From Tubiluchus corallicola (lineage: Eukaryota; Priapulida; Priapulimorpha; Priapulimorphida; Tubiluchidae), in contig JAQGDQ010000066.1 in NCBI GenBank assembly GCA_030141605.1, positions 62,001 through 126,000 of the forward strand: 64,000 nucleotides of DNA, in the 5' to 3' direction. The translations under genes and the position numbers were made by a program. This document shows, in pieces, positions 12,501 through 25,100 of the stretch; position 1 is the stretch's first letter, and every line of letters begins with the position of its first letter. The notes beneath the pieces were generated by a model. The model was not told the DNA's origin, did not search any database, and worked only from the letters and a program-made list of their open reading frames with translations.

Positions 12501-15500
12501 TCAACCTGTGTTGGATGGCTGAGTAACCTAGATATACGACTCCGACCACGTAGTCTCGAGTTCGAGACTAGCAGCTGCCATCGTCATTTGTTATTTGTCA
12601 TTTGTGTGTTGCGTCCACCTGTGCAGGCCTAGTCTGGACAGTGTAGCCTATAAGCTGAAACTGAACAACTCGCCAGGCTACATAAAAATAATATATATGT
12701 TGGAAATATCATTAGCCTCATACTTGCAAGGTTAGCCAACAATTTTCTACAATAAGGGACAACAGAACTGCAAAGAAGTGTGAATTATTATAACTCATCA
12801 CCTTTACACTTAGCTAGATCTGCTGCTTCCTTGAGATGAAGACAGAGTCTAATCATTAATACAAAAGTGTAATCACTTCCACTTATCTACATTTAACTAA
12901 CTCTAATAGCATTCCAAGCGAACTTCTTACCAAAGCTTCGATAAAGTATATCAATAATATCATATTTATTAGCTTCACAAATGTATGGTCGCATCTGAGT
13001 GTCTTCAATGGAATGCCAACCCCATTTGCCATCAAGGAATTTATAGATGACTATATCACCATCATTCCTAAAAAAGTCAATAAAAGGAAGCAGTATGATA
13101 AGTAATAAGAGCTTATATATTAAAATTATAAAAGCAAATATGAACAAACTTCATCAAAGTAGCTAATATATCCAGGTTAGGCTTTTATACATTACAGCAA
13201 ATATATCACTTTGTACCTTCATATAATTTTTTTGAAAATATCAGCAGAGGGTAGACATCCAAACTGGTATGTGGAGGTAAGAAGCTACATCAACATAATC
13301 TGTGTCGCCTCTCCTCAGCAATTCTCATGTTAATAGCTACTTTAGCTTAAAATGTTCTAAGTTTAAAATATTTTTGTATAAAAAACATGCACATAAACTG
13401 TAAAGAACACAATTTCTCAAAACACATCTTTTTCGTTGCAGGACAAGTGTCAGCAATTTGGACAAAATTAAGAAATAGTATGGAAGAAATCTACTTTATT
13501 TAATACCACTCATAAAAATGATGTGAAAAAATTGACAGTACCATCATGCAGAGTTATATAGCCTGCATCCAATAATAATGGAGCAAAAGGTTTGTGCATA
13601 TTCATGCTACGTCATGAGATCCATGTCACCCCAGCTAAGATGGTTATAGTTTTGATCTGGAGGGTGGCCACTTGACCAACATTAAAAGGCCATATGACAA
13701 CATTGACATTCACTTTTTGAAGAATATACTTTTGTTCGAGTATATCAATTTTTGTTCCCAAGCACTGTTTCAATGAGAAAGTTCTTTGAGGTACTGATAT
13801 CAACAATCATGGACAATGATAATAATACTGCATTTCAAATAACAAAAAATGTCACCAAGCACAGCAAAATGACGAGTCTGAGAAAGTGAGTGTGAGAGGG
13901 TATGTGTGTGCGAGATGGAGAAGGGAGAGCCAGATTGACTGAATTAGTGAGTGAGTGAGCAAGTAAGAGGAGATAAACATACAAGCAAAGTGAGCAATGA
14001 TACCAGAATCACAATTTTGCTAGTTTATATATTGGAATTAATATATATATATATGTTGTAATTAACATTAGTTCAGTTCAAGACTTGCATTATTACAATC
14101 ATGATCAGCATAAAGAGAAGTCATGCGAATTGCAATCTACATAATTTACCTATCTATACCTACCGATTTTCTTGCAGCCAACCATTTTGAAAAGAAAATG
14201 GAATCTTCTGAAATCCATGCTCTTTTCCCCAAAGAAATGTTTTCCAAAGCCAAGCATCTCCATGAGGATACCGTAGTAACTCTCCTCCAGTATACCTATA
14301 GGAAAGGGAGCAAAGGAAACTTCATTATGAGCTTGTGTGCATGATTTAATGGTAGCAAAAGCTTGTCATAATATCAAAAGTGTTATAAATCGTCATTTTT
14401 TGTTTGTCATATACATGCAATATATTTAAATTCTAATACCTGGCTAGGCACCTGCCCTTCTTGTGTGCTAAGGCTTTGAAAATAAATGCCATAATCACTA
14501 TTACAAAGTGTCACTAAAACTAATGGACCATTTTTCTGATAAAACTTGTCAAAACCAGAATTAATCAGAAATATCACGTTTTAATGTGGGAAAGTTTTCA
14601 AAATTTACCGTTTTAAATCTTTTTTCCTTTTAATACAATTACATACATTTTTATACAATCACAATGAAAATATGATTTATGCAGTCTGCTTAAACTTTAT
14701 TTAAACCTCCACAAAAAAGACTGTCAAGCAAATTACAAAGGCACTAACATAAACCACAGAATAATTTTTACAAGTAAATATTAGAGGTGTGCATAACTAA
14801 TTGAGTATTCAAAGTTGCGAGTTTGAATAATAAAATACTATTCTGACCATAAAATTTACGGGGTAGACTCGTTTCATACCAAAGATTTTTCCCAGAACAG
14901 CTACTAAACACACTGGCAACTAAAAATGCAACCACAATTTTTCTGTTAAAAAATATTTCTGGGAAATACTTTTTCTGGGAAACAAGTTTTCTAGGAAAAA
15001 TATTTTCTGGCAAATTTCTTCCTGGAAAGTTGTTTTTTCTGGGAAATGTTTTTTCTGTGAAAAAAATTTTCTGAGAAACACTTTTTCTGGGAAACATACC
15101 TAAACCAAAATTGACATTGTATAAACCACAGCTCATTCCTAAATGCCAACAGCTCATTCATGAAAACAAAAATCTTAGGCATTGTTGAGCCCAGTCTGGG
15201 ACGATATACACGGTACATACTTAATCATTGTAATGACACTTAAAAAAATGTGTAGCTCGGCAATGGAATGTGGCTCAGCATACTATATACACATATGGAA
15301 AAATTAAACAATACAGTTGAATTTTTATCATCTTCCATGTGTGAACTACCAAGAGGAGCAAGAAAGAAAACACATTCACGATTAATTGAATATTTTTCTA
15401 TTCACGTTTGAATAAATAATAAATTATTCAAAATTAACCCACAACAAGTGGACATGTGAATTTCTACTTAGGTTGAGTGAGAATCGCAAACACAGTAATA

Positions 15501-16046
15501 AATTACGAAATACCATTCGCCATTCCACGGATCGTGATCATATAACCAGTTTACCACAAAATTGTGCTTCAATTTCGTTTGGACAGCCAACAAGTGTCCT
15601 CCACACCTCTCGCACTCCCATTGAGCTCTTTCAAATTCAAGTGGAAACCGTGAAAAGAGAAAGCAAGTGTGATCTTGAATGAATCCTACCCATCCCACTG
15701 GGCAATCTAGAATTTACACACATCAGTAATAAATGTTATAGTATAAGTTCTTATGCAAAAGCTTCATTTATTTTATTATCTAAAAAACTTAGAAAACTTC
15801 AAAGTTAATTATAATGTCTCATGTTCATAGACTTGCAATTCAAAAATCAATGGGCTATTGTGAACCCATCAGCTGATAGGTATTATGCAGCTTTTGACAT
15901 ATTCTCAAGAAGTACAAATGTCAATTAAATGCAAAACCGGAGATATTACCTCTCTCTTTGAAAAATTGGTCAAAATAGGTAATTGCCACCAATAGCTCGA
16001 AGAATCCCAAAAGAAAAGTAAGAAGAAAGCAAAGGTAGTGCATCAT
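3554..16046 (-). CDS. contactin-like cell adhesion protein, copy B (5' part; continues past left edge)
   Basis: Eleven coding exons, in transcript order: 16046-15950, 15706-15514, 14295-14164, 13067-12931, 11655-11443, 10714-10613, 10389-10297, 9688-9455, 6511-6406, 5269-5088, 3862-3554. All have AG/GT borders and phases that join without a break, giving 599 residues. Order: signal peptide (1-32), C-type lectin domain (33-186), Ig1 (187-291), Ig2 (292-400), Ig3 (401-496), Ig4 (497-599). The last exon has a good donor, so Ig5, Ig6 and the fibronectin repeats should lie left of the window. An acceptor two bases before the ATG implies an upstream non-coding exon. It is a diverged paralogue of the complete gene at 21997-41929, with the same intron plan. 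Contactins are GPI-anchored surface proteins; fly Contactin works in septate junctions with Neurexin IV and Neuroglian. Ig3 lacks its core tryptophan. I name the family from domain order; the role of this copy is unknown. Confidence 0.88.
5300..6020. repeat. diverged tandem repeat, unit about 140 bp, about five copies
   Basis: In the intron between the two Ig3 exons of copy B, a block recurs with the landmarks ATTCATTCTAGTAT, then GTTTC-AT-ACGATCC, then GGCTTTTTTCAAAAACGATG, then GCCATCTT-A-TTCAAAATGG. The CTAGTAT landmark or its variants sits near 5411, 5507, 5651, 5788 and 5929, so the period is about 140 bp, with one shorter unit. Copies differ by perhaps 20-30 percent, by eye. There is no coding potential. 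Confidence 0.65.
8564..9000. mobile_element. MITE-like element with imperfect inverted ends
   Basis: It begins GACCATCCACGATATC and ends GTTATATGTGGATGGC, so about 9 bases pair at the tips (with one mismatch) and pairing runs on loosely inside (CTACCACCTCGC/GGTGTTATCA against AACACCATTATAACGCG). The GACCATCCA start followed by a C-rich stretch is like a DNA-transposon derivative I know from many invertebrate genomes; the superfamily is not certain. No coding region and no clear target duplication. It lies in an intron of contactin copy B. Confidence 0.45.
11715..11793 (+). mobile_element. short tRNA-like SINE fragment
   Basis: It has a B-box-like GGTTCACATCC at 11759-11769, a weak A-box-like GTTGTTCAGGAAGC about 35 bases before it, and a T-rich tail ending TTTTTTTCAGAAG. 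Its order and tail resemble the element at 3190-3290, so it may be the same family. Only about 80 bases can be recognised. Confidence 0.3.
12111..12270. repeat. cluster of TTATGTAACA motifs on both strands (imperfect palindrome)
   Basis: TATGTAAC occurs five times on the plus strand (near 12113, 12132, 12179, 12206, 12241) and its reverse complement GTTACATA twice (near 12225 and 12260). A separate hairpin, TGCAGCATT/AATGCTGCA, lies at about 12148-12177. The block can fold on itself over most of its length, as a foldback MITE would. It lies in the intron between the lectin domain and Ig1 of contactin copy B. Confidence 0.5.
12512..12582 (+). mobile_element. tRNA-like sequence (SINE head or tRNA pseudogene)
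   Basis: The ends pair as GGATGGC with GCCATC, like an acceptor stem. An A-box-like TGGCTGAGTAACC follows the 5' end, and near the 3' end TAGTCTCGA-GT-TCGAGACTA makes a perfect 9-bp hairpin holding the B-box TTCGA. The anticodon arm is not convincing. The flanking 12290-12500 is rich in short GTCTG/GGTCTG repeats, which suggests a longer composite repeat. Confidence 0.4.
12931..15706 (-). other. contactin copy B: C-type lectin domain (three exons)
   Basis: Exons 15706-15514, 14295-14164 and 13067-12931. Visible marks of the fold are DCPVGWV, HTCFLF, a GGHLLAVQ segment (like the usual 'GA.L..I'), FVVNWLYDHDP, GKWGW and the closing RPYICEA. The cysteines fit the long form (DCP with TCF, and the ECERC pair with YIC). 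The extra cysteine in ECERC is not in copy A. No EPN/QPD plus WND calcium-sugar motif is seen, so sugar binding of the classical kind is unlikely. The middle exon is 30 bases shorter than in copy A, an in-frame loss of 10 residues. Confidence 0.8.
14935..15097. repeat. minisatellite, TTTTCTGGGAAA units
   Basis: About nine imperfect units of 16-20 bases, each with a core TTTTCTGGGAAA (variants TTTTCTAGGAAA, TTTTCTGTGAAA, TTTTCTGAGAAA). TTTTC and GGAAA are partly self-complementary, so each unit can form a small hairpin. It lies in the lectin-domain intron of contactin copy B. Confidence 0.7.
15950..16046 (-). other. contactin copy B: signal-peptide exon
   Basis: The exon starts with two methionines, MMHYLCFLLTFLLGFF, then ELLVAITYFDQFF. 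It is a typical cleavable signal with a hydrophobic core of about 14 residues. It ends in phase 1 at a GTAATA donor, the same phase as the matching exon of copy A. The acceptor TTTTTACAG lies just before CA-ATG-ATG, so the first ATG of the exon is the natural start. The exon is too short to be found as a long reading frame; I identified it from its position and phase. Confidence 0.8.
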
Positions 16047-17574
16047 TGCTGTAAAAATGCAAAAAATGTAAAACTTCGTCATAATGAAATTAAATGGCTA
16101 TTTCAACACTGCTAATCATTAACTCCATACAGATGTATACCAGAATAGGCAATACCAGCACTATCTTCTACTCACACCAAAATTTCTGACTCTATCGATT
16201 TATAAAATGCATCCATACATTAGAATGGATTACTTGCTACAATATACTGGATGAAATAGCAGGATTTCATTGTTTGTCAACATGTAGTAGTTTTTATAAA
16301 TTAGAAAGCAAAATTTTGTGCCTTGACGGTAGCAGGTTTCATAAAAAGAAATTTAGTCTACAAGCATAGACCCTAATTCAATAAAATGTGTATGACACAT
16401 AACAGTAACACAATAGTTATGGTAATAGATTTTACACAGTACAGACTAGTCAAAAATAATTCAACATCAATATATTAAAATACAGGCATGCACCTACATT
16501 GTGGTAGGAGCTGCATCGGAGCTGTGAAATGATTATTTATCTCATACTTTTGAAGGCTAGACTACTGAGATATAAAATCACCATGCTGAGTACCCGATAT
16601 AGGCAGCAATAGTGATGTGGGAGATCTTCACATTTGCTGGAAAAAGTCACGAACCGTTTAACGTGCATTGCCAGCGCGACAGTCAACTCGAAGAATGTTT
16701 ACAGCTTCTGTTTACTAATCTCAACGTCTAAAAAATTTTTCAGAAATTAATGGTTCACTGTTACGCAATACGCAATATAAGCCACTGCAGAAAAACCAAT
16801 TATATTATTATTTGAAGTGTCACAGTGAGTCACATACAAAGACTTATTAAATACTCCACTTGATTTAGAATTAGATGATGTGAATACTTGGTAGCAGATC
16901 GGGGAACATGGCATCAAATTATGATTGGTGCTATGTTGCATAACGGAAGCACCTAAGCCCTAAGGTGATGATGACCGACGAGTGGAAGTTCTTGTCCAAT
17001 AAAGGTTGCTACCTTTCTGAAATAACTGTATGTGTATCTCGAATCATTCTCACTTAGCAATTTTCCAATTACACTAGCCTCACTTGTCAATCCCATTACC
17101 CTAAAAAAAGGAAAATACACAAATGTCCATGTAGTTTCCTCAAAAGGGCTAACAAACACGCCAAATAGACTTTCAAAAGATAGTTCGACAAGAAGGTTTG
17201 CACTTTGTCACAGAACTGTGTCAAGAAACTAGTAACATATGATCCAGCCCTACTTGAATAGACGAAAAAGATGGCTAAAAATTTAACTTTGCTAAATTAA
17301 AATGAGTCATAAACATATCCATTCCAGCTTTATCCTATACTGCAAGTCATACAAGAACCTACGGCGGAACTTTGTTATAAAATGAATTGACTTCGCATAA
17401 ATACTGGCTCAAATATACAACGAAATTAATTAACTCGTTGCTCATTCTGCAAGCGAGGCTTCGTCATGTGCTTGGGCCTGCCTGCAAATAAGCAATAACC
17501 GAAATCAGTAAAATTGTCTTAAACTGATGACAACCGTCTGAAGAAATTTCTAGCACCTGGCGACCCAGTTATAC

Positions 17575-18330
17575 GAGTCTTTGATTCCGGATCCGAACCG
17601 AGGTCCGATACTAGGACTGAGCATCAAACTTTCGAACCTAAAATTATAGATTCGAATAATTCAGTGCTTAAACCACATACATTGTTTTTCATTAAAACAT
17701 TTTAACGTTTACAATTAGCACGTTTTGGCTGCGATATCTGTGCATAATTTTTAACCATAGTAGTAGGGCAGAGCATCTGTACCAGCAAGCGAATTGGAAT
17801 CGAATTTGTGACTTTCGAATTCGAATGGAACCAAATTTCAGTATTTTGGATTCGAATCGAATTCAAACTCTGTCTGAAGGATTTTCGAACCACCAGTAAG
17901 CACTGGTCTTATTGTAACGCGGCTAGGGGTTCACGTACCAGAAAGATGTGCAGATGATGGTATTTTGCACCAATGGCTTGGGTTCATCTGACTGTTAAGC
18001 CTAAGGCACACTTCGGCACAAATTAGTTCTTGAAGTTAATAGCAGAAAAATTGACATTGGAGAAATGTTGACTTTGATAGACAATTTTGCAACATTGAAT
18101 TATTTATTTAATTGCTTTATCTCTTCCTGGGATAACAGAGCTTCTTAGCAACTCTTCTGTTAATTTGAATTCAAAATACTGAAATTCACTTCGATTCGAA
18201 TTCGAAAACCACAAATTCGGTTCAATGATGATTATTGATTTTTTTTGAAAACTGATACCGATTTCCTCAAAACTGATACCAATTAATCAATCATTGATTA
18301 TTGTTTAGATCAGCTATCAATGCAAATTAT
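17575..18330. repeat. TTCGAATTCGAA-rich region, possible decayed hAT element
   Basis: TTCGAA or GATTCGAAT words cluster at 17585-17660, 17760-17890 and 18170-18225. Non-autonomous hAT elements often carry long runs of TTCGGTTTCGAA-like words inside their ends. The putative ends (near 17610 and 18225) match only loosely and I found no 8-bp target duplication. Confidence 0.3.
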
Positions 18331-21300
18331 TAACACTTGTGTTCACAATTGGAAAATTGGACATCTTTAAAAACTGGAGATGTTTATCTGTCTTTATGTC
18401 TAAACGTTCTTGCTACTGAAGCTGGAACTCGAATTGCTTCTTATAATTATTACTACATTATCAAGTAATTACGTAACAAGAAACCTTCGTAGTTTGTGCT
18501 GAAATGTATACACATATCGGTGTTGTTCCGAACCCGAAAAATCTCATCCGAACAGACTTTTTTATTTTACTCGAAATTTATACCGAACCGATTCTGATTT
18601 TTTTATTTTCCTCGAACGGTTACTGGGCCGAGGCCGATCCCACATTTTTTTATGAATATCGGCAACCGGTCAATCCGAGCAACGCTGGTTTTTCCTGTAA
18701 TCTTTCCTCACACTACATTCTGTCAACAACAATGTGAACAATCGAAGTTTACGAGCTGTGTATTTTGAATGTAGAACACTTATCCTTATATCCCATTCTG
18801 CCATTCTTCGCAGTCCTCAAAACGAGAAATGAACAGGAGTACTTGAATGCATCATTACTCAATTCCTTTTTTCCCTTCGTTATTTTTTTGATTTCCAATG
18901 AAGAGTGAAAGGAACTCTAAAAAATACATTAAAAAGAAATACTATGATTAAAATATTTAAAAAATACACTTAGAAGTACTTGTGATTACTTTTATGTATG
19001 ACAGGCTTGCACTGTGTATAAAATGAGTGCAACTGCGTATAAATATAAATAGACATAACCATATAGTCCAGTAACAGTAAGTATAAATATCTTGTTTTTT
19101 AGTCCTATAAGTATAAACACTTTTTTTACTTTGGTTGGATTATATCCTATATAATTATGTAGCTCATTATTTGCACCTATTTGGATATCATTCATATCAG
19201 GGACTACGGCAACGAAAATTTTCAGAGCAAATTTCTTCTGTTCCCCCTGTGAAATGTCCCCCATACACTCGTGGTTGGCAATAAGTATAAACTAATGATG
19301 AAGCAAAAATAACAGTTATGTTTTCTTCTATAAAATCATTCTTGTAAAAAGTCAATCAATGTCGCTCTTCTAAATTAATAAAAAGGTATTTTTGTTTGTT
19401 CTTCACTGTTCATGATGTCATGGAAACAGCCACAGGTAACAATAGTTAATTCTTAGGCCAAGAAATATTGTAGCGGTCCCCCTGCACAAAAACTACAGAG
19501 TTGTAACTGCGAAAGTATAATCTAATCGTGTTTGTGAATCCATTCATGTGTGAGGTGTGTGTATGAGGGTGCATGTACACGTGTATGATTTATTATGATA
19601 AAGCTACTAACAAACACATGCTCAGTAGTCTAATCCCAAAAACTATGTACTTTGAGAACAAAAATACTGTTAAGCAGCATCTTCACAAAAAAACTAAGAT
19701 ATTGTTTATTCAGATTTTAATAGCTAAAAAACTATGTACACAATCGACACACAGTGTGTGTTTAACAAAAGCTAGAAATATGAGACTTTTAGGAATGAGA
19801 TTCTGCAAAAAGTAATATAACATTACTCTAAAGCACAGACAACATAATATCAAAATGTGAATGAGATTCCACCGTGAGTAAAGAGTAGCATAAATGTAAC
19901 CCATGTAATAAATTGGTCACACAATGAAAATGAAATTATTAGAAACCATACTTTTTTTCATAAAACATTTTTAACAAAAGGCAGAGTTAAACTGGTCATG
20001 TAAAAATGCAAACCAAATTCCTTCATGTTTGTGAAATACACGAAACTGCTAATCTGCTAATTATGCTAGAAATATCAATTTGTAGAAAAGCCATACAATG
20101 TAGGAGCATCCGTTATTTTATTACCTGTGACAATTTTACTGACTATTAAAAGTAGTCGGGCACTATTGACTGTACAGAACTATACAGAGAATCACTTCGC
20201 TATTTGGAAGTATGTAAGTAAAACTTACATTCGCAAATAAAAACTGTGTAACATGATATTCTCCACAATGACACACAGCCATGGATTCTATGTAACAACT
20301 TTATACGTAAATAAATGTAGGCCTAACACACAACAAATGTTAACACAACACAGGCCATAAAGAGTATAGTGTAACTAGCTGCCATGGAGGAATGTAAAAT
20401 GACTACAGTATGCAACTGGAATGATCAATTTTAGTATCATATTCAACATTATTGTAAAAAGTAAAAGCACAGCAATACAGTTAATGGCTAAACAAGCCTT
20501 TCAAATTCATTTTGTGGATAAATCATAAATCAACTCTGACATCCTCTTGATATAAAGCACTCATCTGACTAAATCTCATCTCAACTACCTTCATAAGAAA
20601 TAGTAATAAATAAAATCAAGTAGAGATTAAATAAAAGCTCGAGAGACATTTTTTGTGAATTTACAGCCATCCTGTCCATAAAGAAGCATCTAGTTTAGAC
20701 CAAAGCTACAATAATAGTAATGTAGGTCAATGATATAGCTGAAAATTAAAATTAACAATTTAAATAAAACCCATAAAAATCTGTTAGCACGTGGCATTGT
20801 TGAAATATCTTCGTAATATGCATAATTATGTGCTGGATGGTGATAAAAAATCAATAATTATGCTCATTTAAATGCACTCATAACTTGGAACAGTTTTGAG
20901 GGAAACACCAAAGAGCCAAATTAGGTTTACTAGAAAGTAATGCCAAAAAACTACTTATAGTAGTTAAATGCCTAATGTTTACCTATTAACTCTGTGTAGA
21001 CATACTTTCCTAGACAATAAAACGGCATATTTCAAATTAACTTACAATGTTAAATATTATACTTAGGTTTAGTTAGAAAAAATGAAAACAATTTGATCCT
21101 AACACTGCGTCAAACGGTACTAGCATTAGCCAATATTTGATTTACCACTTTGTTATTTACATAACTTTATTTCATGCTGTCAATACTATATATTTGTTAT
21201 AGATATAAATTTGTAAATAAGACTTGCATACATAATTAAACCAAGGTAGAGACTCTTTTAACTAAAAATAAACCTTTATCCCAACCATAATAATTTGAAA

Positions 21301-21945
21301 AATATCTAGCCTAAGAAATGTGCTTAGTATGAGAAAGCACCCTTAAGAACATATATTATTAATGTAGCATGATTAAAAGCTAAAATTTCAAAAGTGTAAA
21401 GATGTTAAAACAAAATATAGAAAATAAAACGACATGTAAGTGTGCACAATGTATAGCAATTTAACTTTTTTCCTGATTGCTAGCCAGTATTTCTCTTAGC
21501 TAAAACATTAATTAGCTGCAAAACACAAAATTGACAGAATGAAGTCATGATTTTAAAAGTGCAGCGTGATACATACATATTACAACAAAGTGTAAAAATA
21601 TAAAAAATCTGAATCACCTCGTATACGGAATGTTGTATAAAATAAAAATCATAAGACAACCTTGCAAGAAATTGAATAAATTGCACATATTATGCTTTCG
21701 AAATTTCTTTACACTATGGCATACACCAGATACATGATTTCCAAGAACCACATTCAATGGTATACAAATTAAACACACTATGATAGAAAATACTACTTGC
21801 CACACTTAGTACACTATATACAAAACACTTATGTACTCCAGAACATATGACAATCATTAAAGAATGTACTTTATCTGGAAACTGTATAAGATTATTGCTA
21901 AATTGGACTGTTGAGATTCAGAACCACAATTTTTAAACTAATCTA

Positions 21946-21951
21946 TTTATT
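21946..21951 (-). terminator. candidate polyadenylation signal of contactin copy A
   Basis: AATAAA on the minus strand, 46 bases past the stop codon at 21997-21999. It would give a very short 3' UTR. Other AATAAA words occur further on in this AT-rich DNA, so this is only the first candidate. Confidence 0.35.
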
Positions 21952-21996
21952 CCACTTAGAATAGCAGAGCTGGCCACATTTTAAGGAGTGATTATA

Positions 21997-22100
21997 TTAC
22001 AGTTGGTTCCACCGAAGAAATGCAAAAAGTATGGCTATTACGATGAGTGAGATTGAACAAGTACAGTGATTTCCTGCTGCTAAATAGTAATTGAGATTGC
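21997..22100 (-). other. contactin copy A: last exon with GPI-anchor signal
   Basis: After the last fibronectin domain come GNLNYYLAAGNHCTCS, then a hydrophobic run ISLIVIAILFAFL, then RWNQL and stop. Small residues (AAGN) are a likely cleavage site. The hydrophobic stretch of 13-14 residues is too short for a normal membrane span and there is almost no cytosolic tail, so lipid anchoring is favoured. The short exon was placed by acceptor and phase (G + GC making glycine). Confidence 0.8.
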
Positions 22101-25100
22101 CTAAAAATAAAAAAAAAGAATGCTAACACAGTTTAAACATACAAGAGAAGGATAAGCAGGAATTAAACAATTTTTATTGCATTTCACAAAAACATCAAAT
22201 TTGTCAAGTATTTAATAAAATTATACATGAGAGTATATATTTTCCAACTATATACAGCTAAACCTAACTTAATATCAAAAGTATAGCAAACAATTATAGA
22301 AAACAAAGTACATCTCAGGCAAAGAAAATAATTATAATGAAAGAGAGGTGTGGATCTCAGCAGCAAAGAGATGTAGCCACTCGCATAAATTATTATTATT
22401 AATTACAAACTGGTGGCTAATGGTAGTATGTCGAACCGAAAACATCAGACAAAATACTCACCCAGTTGGAAAAGTTCTGCAGCACTCTGCCGACCGTCTC
22501 CTCCGTTACTAAATCCAAGCACTCGCAGTCTATAGCCCACTCCACCTTCTAAGTCATGTATGATGTAACTGTTCGCTGGTCCAACAAAATAATCCAGGTA
22601 TTTTGTTGGATCAACTTCATGAGCTTTCAGTATACGGATCTAGGAGAAGTCAAGGATAAGTTTCTACGCCAATTTGATAACATTATACAGTAACTCCAAA
22701 AGTTTATTTGATTTAATTTTTTACTGAGTGGCTTTTGTAGGTTAGCAGAATGCATAACTATTTAAACCTATTGCTACACAATGCAGCCTTAAGGCCAACG
22801 TATTTGATTTCTAAATGTAAAAAGACAGACGATTGCTCTGCATAGAAACAATTTTTTGCATTATGCACTCCAATCTTTATATTTTACTAGATACGGTTAC
22901 AAATAGTGTTACAAATATAAGCGGCTGTATGCTAGGAGTGCTAATCATAATACTACTGTGACTGAACTTACCTTATAACCAATGAGTGCTTCCTCATCTG
23001 ATGCAGTAGTGATGCCATTCCATGTTATCCTTATGCTCCTTCCGTATTTCAGTGGTGCCACATGGACGTCGGTTGGAGCTTGTTGTGGAGCTGTGAAAGT
23101 AAGCAACCTTATAAAAACAATGCTCTTTACATGATTAAGAAACGACAAAAAAGAAAGAAAGCTATAACAACGTGTTATTTTCTGCATTACGTTTATTATT
23201 AACAGTTTACTCAGTAATGAAAAACTGTTACCAAAAATTAAATGGATACCTTTTTTGAAAGTGTAGGTCTCAACTGCTCGACTTTTTTCACCATTGCCAG
23301 CTGAATTGTATGCCATTACGCGAACATTATACCAAGTGTCTGGCTCAAGACCTATTACTATGGCTTCGCTATTTGCACCTGGACGAATAGCAATTATAGC
23401 GTCTCTTTCATCGACGCCCTTCTTCCAATATTCCACCTAAAACGTGTTCATGATGGGTAAAATAGGCGCAGCATGGATTAATCCACAGACGTAGAAGAAA
23501 TAACTAGTGTATTTGTTTTGCCATGTATTTATGTGGAAGTTTGCTGGAGCTAAGAGGAAGTCTAACCTAAGTCTGAGAGGGACATGATGGAGTTGTGCAA
23601 TTCAAAATATGTGTGCGCTTGTCTACACAGATGTGCAGCTTAGCCATTTGTCAAAAAATTAACTACAGATGTGCAGCTTAGCCATATGTCAAAAAATTAA
23701 CTATGTAAATTTTGTGTTTTTAACTTTATGAAGTAAGAGCTTTCGCCTTGTTCTTTTTTTCTGCTATGAAAACTAATTGTGTAAAACGGCAAACAAAGAT
23801 GCTTACTCTGACTCCATGTAAACGACCCCTCATCGTTTCTCTGGTATCAGAAAGAGGTGTCCAGTATACTTGGACGGCTGTGGAGTTGTAAGGTATACCC
23901 TGAACATCTATAGGTGTCACTACTGGTGCTATAGAATTAAGTACAAAACAGCATGATATTCACGTAACAAGAAATTAGCTTTAAGTTATATAACACTCAT
24001 TTGTCAATTAGCTGACTTGATATGTAGACGATAAAATGGGTGTTAATTGCTTAATAAATAAGATGAATGATTCATGAAGAGCGCATAACAGGCAAGTTTC
24101 ACATACGAACACGATTATTTCTGAATTTTTCTCCAGCAACATACACTTGCAAGCAATTCACACTTACTATTTTCTGCTGATAGTATAACAGACACATTAC
24201 TCTCTGGTCCATCGCCTTCGTCATTGAAAGCTTGAACTTTTACTTCATAAGGTAGATAGAAATTTTCTTCTCCAACTCTGAAAATTTAAAAAGAATTAAC
24301 AAAAATTTCATATTTTTTAGAGATTATTTTCTAGATCATAGCCTACAATTAAACTGTGTTTTTATTACTTTGAACACCTAATTTAAAACTATATTTAACA
24401 TAAACACAGTAACTCACATAAGACATCAGAAAACTAAAACTACAAACTAGAATAAAAATGACACAAGGTGAAAACTCTTAACCAAAAAGTAACAAGAGAA
24501 TGTAGTAAAATTGCAACAAACACCTGAACAGTTTAAGGATGCTTAATTATAAAGACTTCTTAGAAATAAAGATTACATATGTGATGCAATTATAATATAA
24601 TGCACAGAAAAGGAAAGAAGAGCGAAAAACTGATACTATTACAAACCTATGTGTATACTGGCCTCTCTGTTCCTTAAACTCTCGTTTTTCAAAGTCAGAC
24701 TGAGAGCCCAACTTGCGCCAAAATATCCGATAGCCGACACCCGGCGCATTCCATAAATCCTTTGTCAAAGGCTACAAAATGTAAATGTATGCAATTAGTG
24801 CTAAATTAGTGCTGGATAGAGAATATGACAGGGCACAAATGATTACAAGAATATCTCAGTTAAGGTTATTTCACCTCAATCTTCCCTTGTACAGCAAGTT
24901 TCCTTGAAGAGATAATTCTCAACGTGGTAGAATGGAAAAACACCAACAAGAGGGTATACCTGCCACGTTATATGAAGATCGCCAATTTTTCCACCTCCAC
25001 CACTGACATTGAAAGGAGCCACATCAGGCTTTGCTTTCTTCGTAAAGAAAGATGCTGACGGTACAGAAGGAGGACTTTCCCCTAGGAGATTTGTTGCTTT

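Larger units (their letters stand above)
16049..21996. other. region between the two contactin genes
   Basis: It must hold the 3' UTR of copy A, and the promoter and first non-coding exon of copy B, but I could place neither promoter nor exon. No further conserved reading frame is visible. At 17575-18330 many TTCGAAT/GAATTCGAA words suggest an old hAT-type remnant, and 18500-18740 has similar CCGAAC/TCGAAC words. The rest is AT-rich and without recognised content. Confidence 0.5.

Noticed and set aside
3554-16046. Copy B as a contactin pseudogene
   Set aside because: All eleven exons have good splice sites and no stop, and all length differences from copy A are multiples of three.
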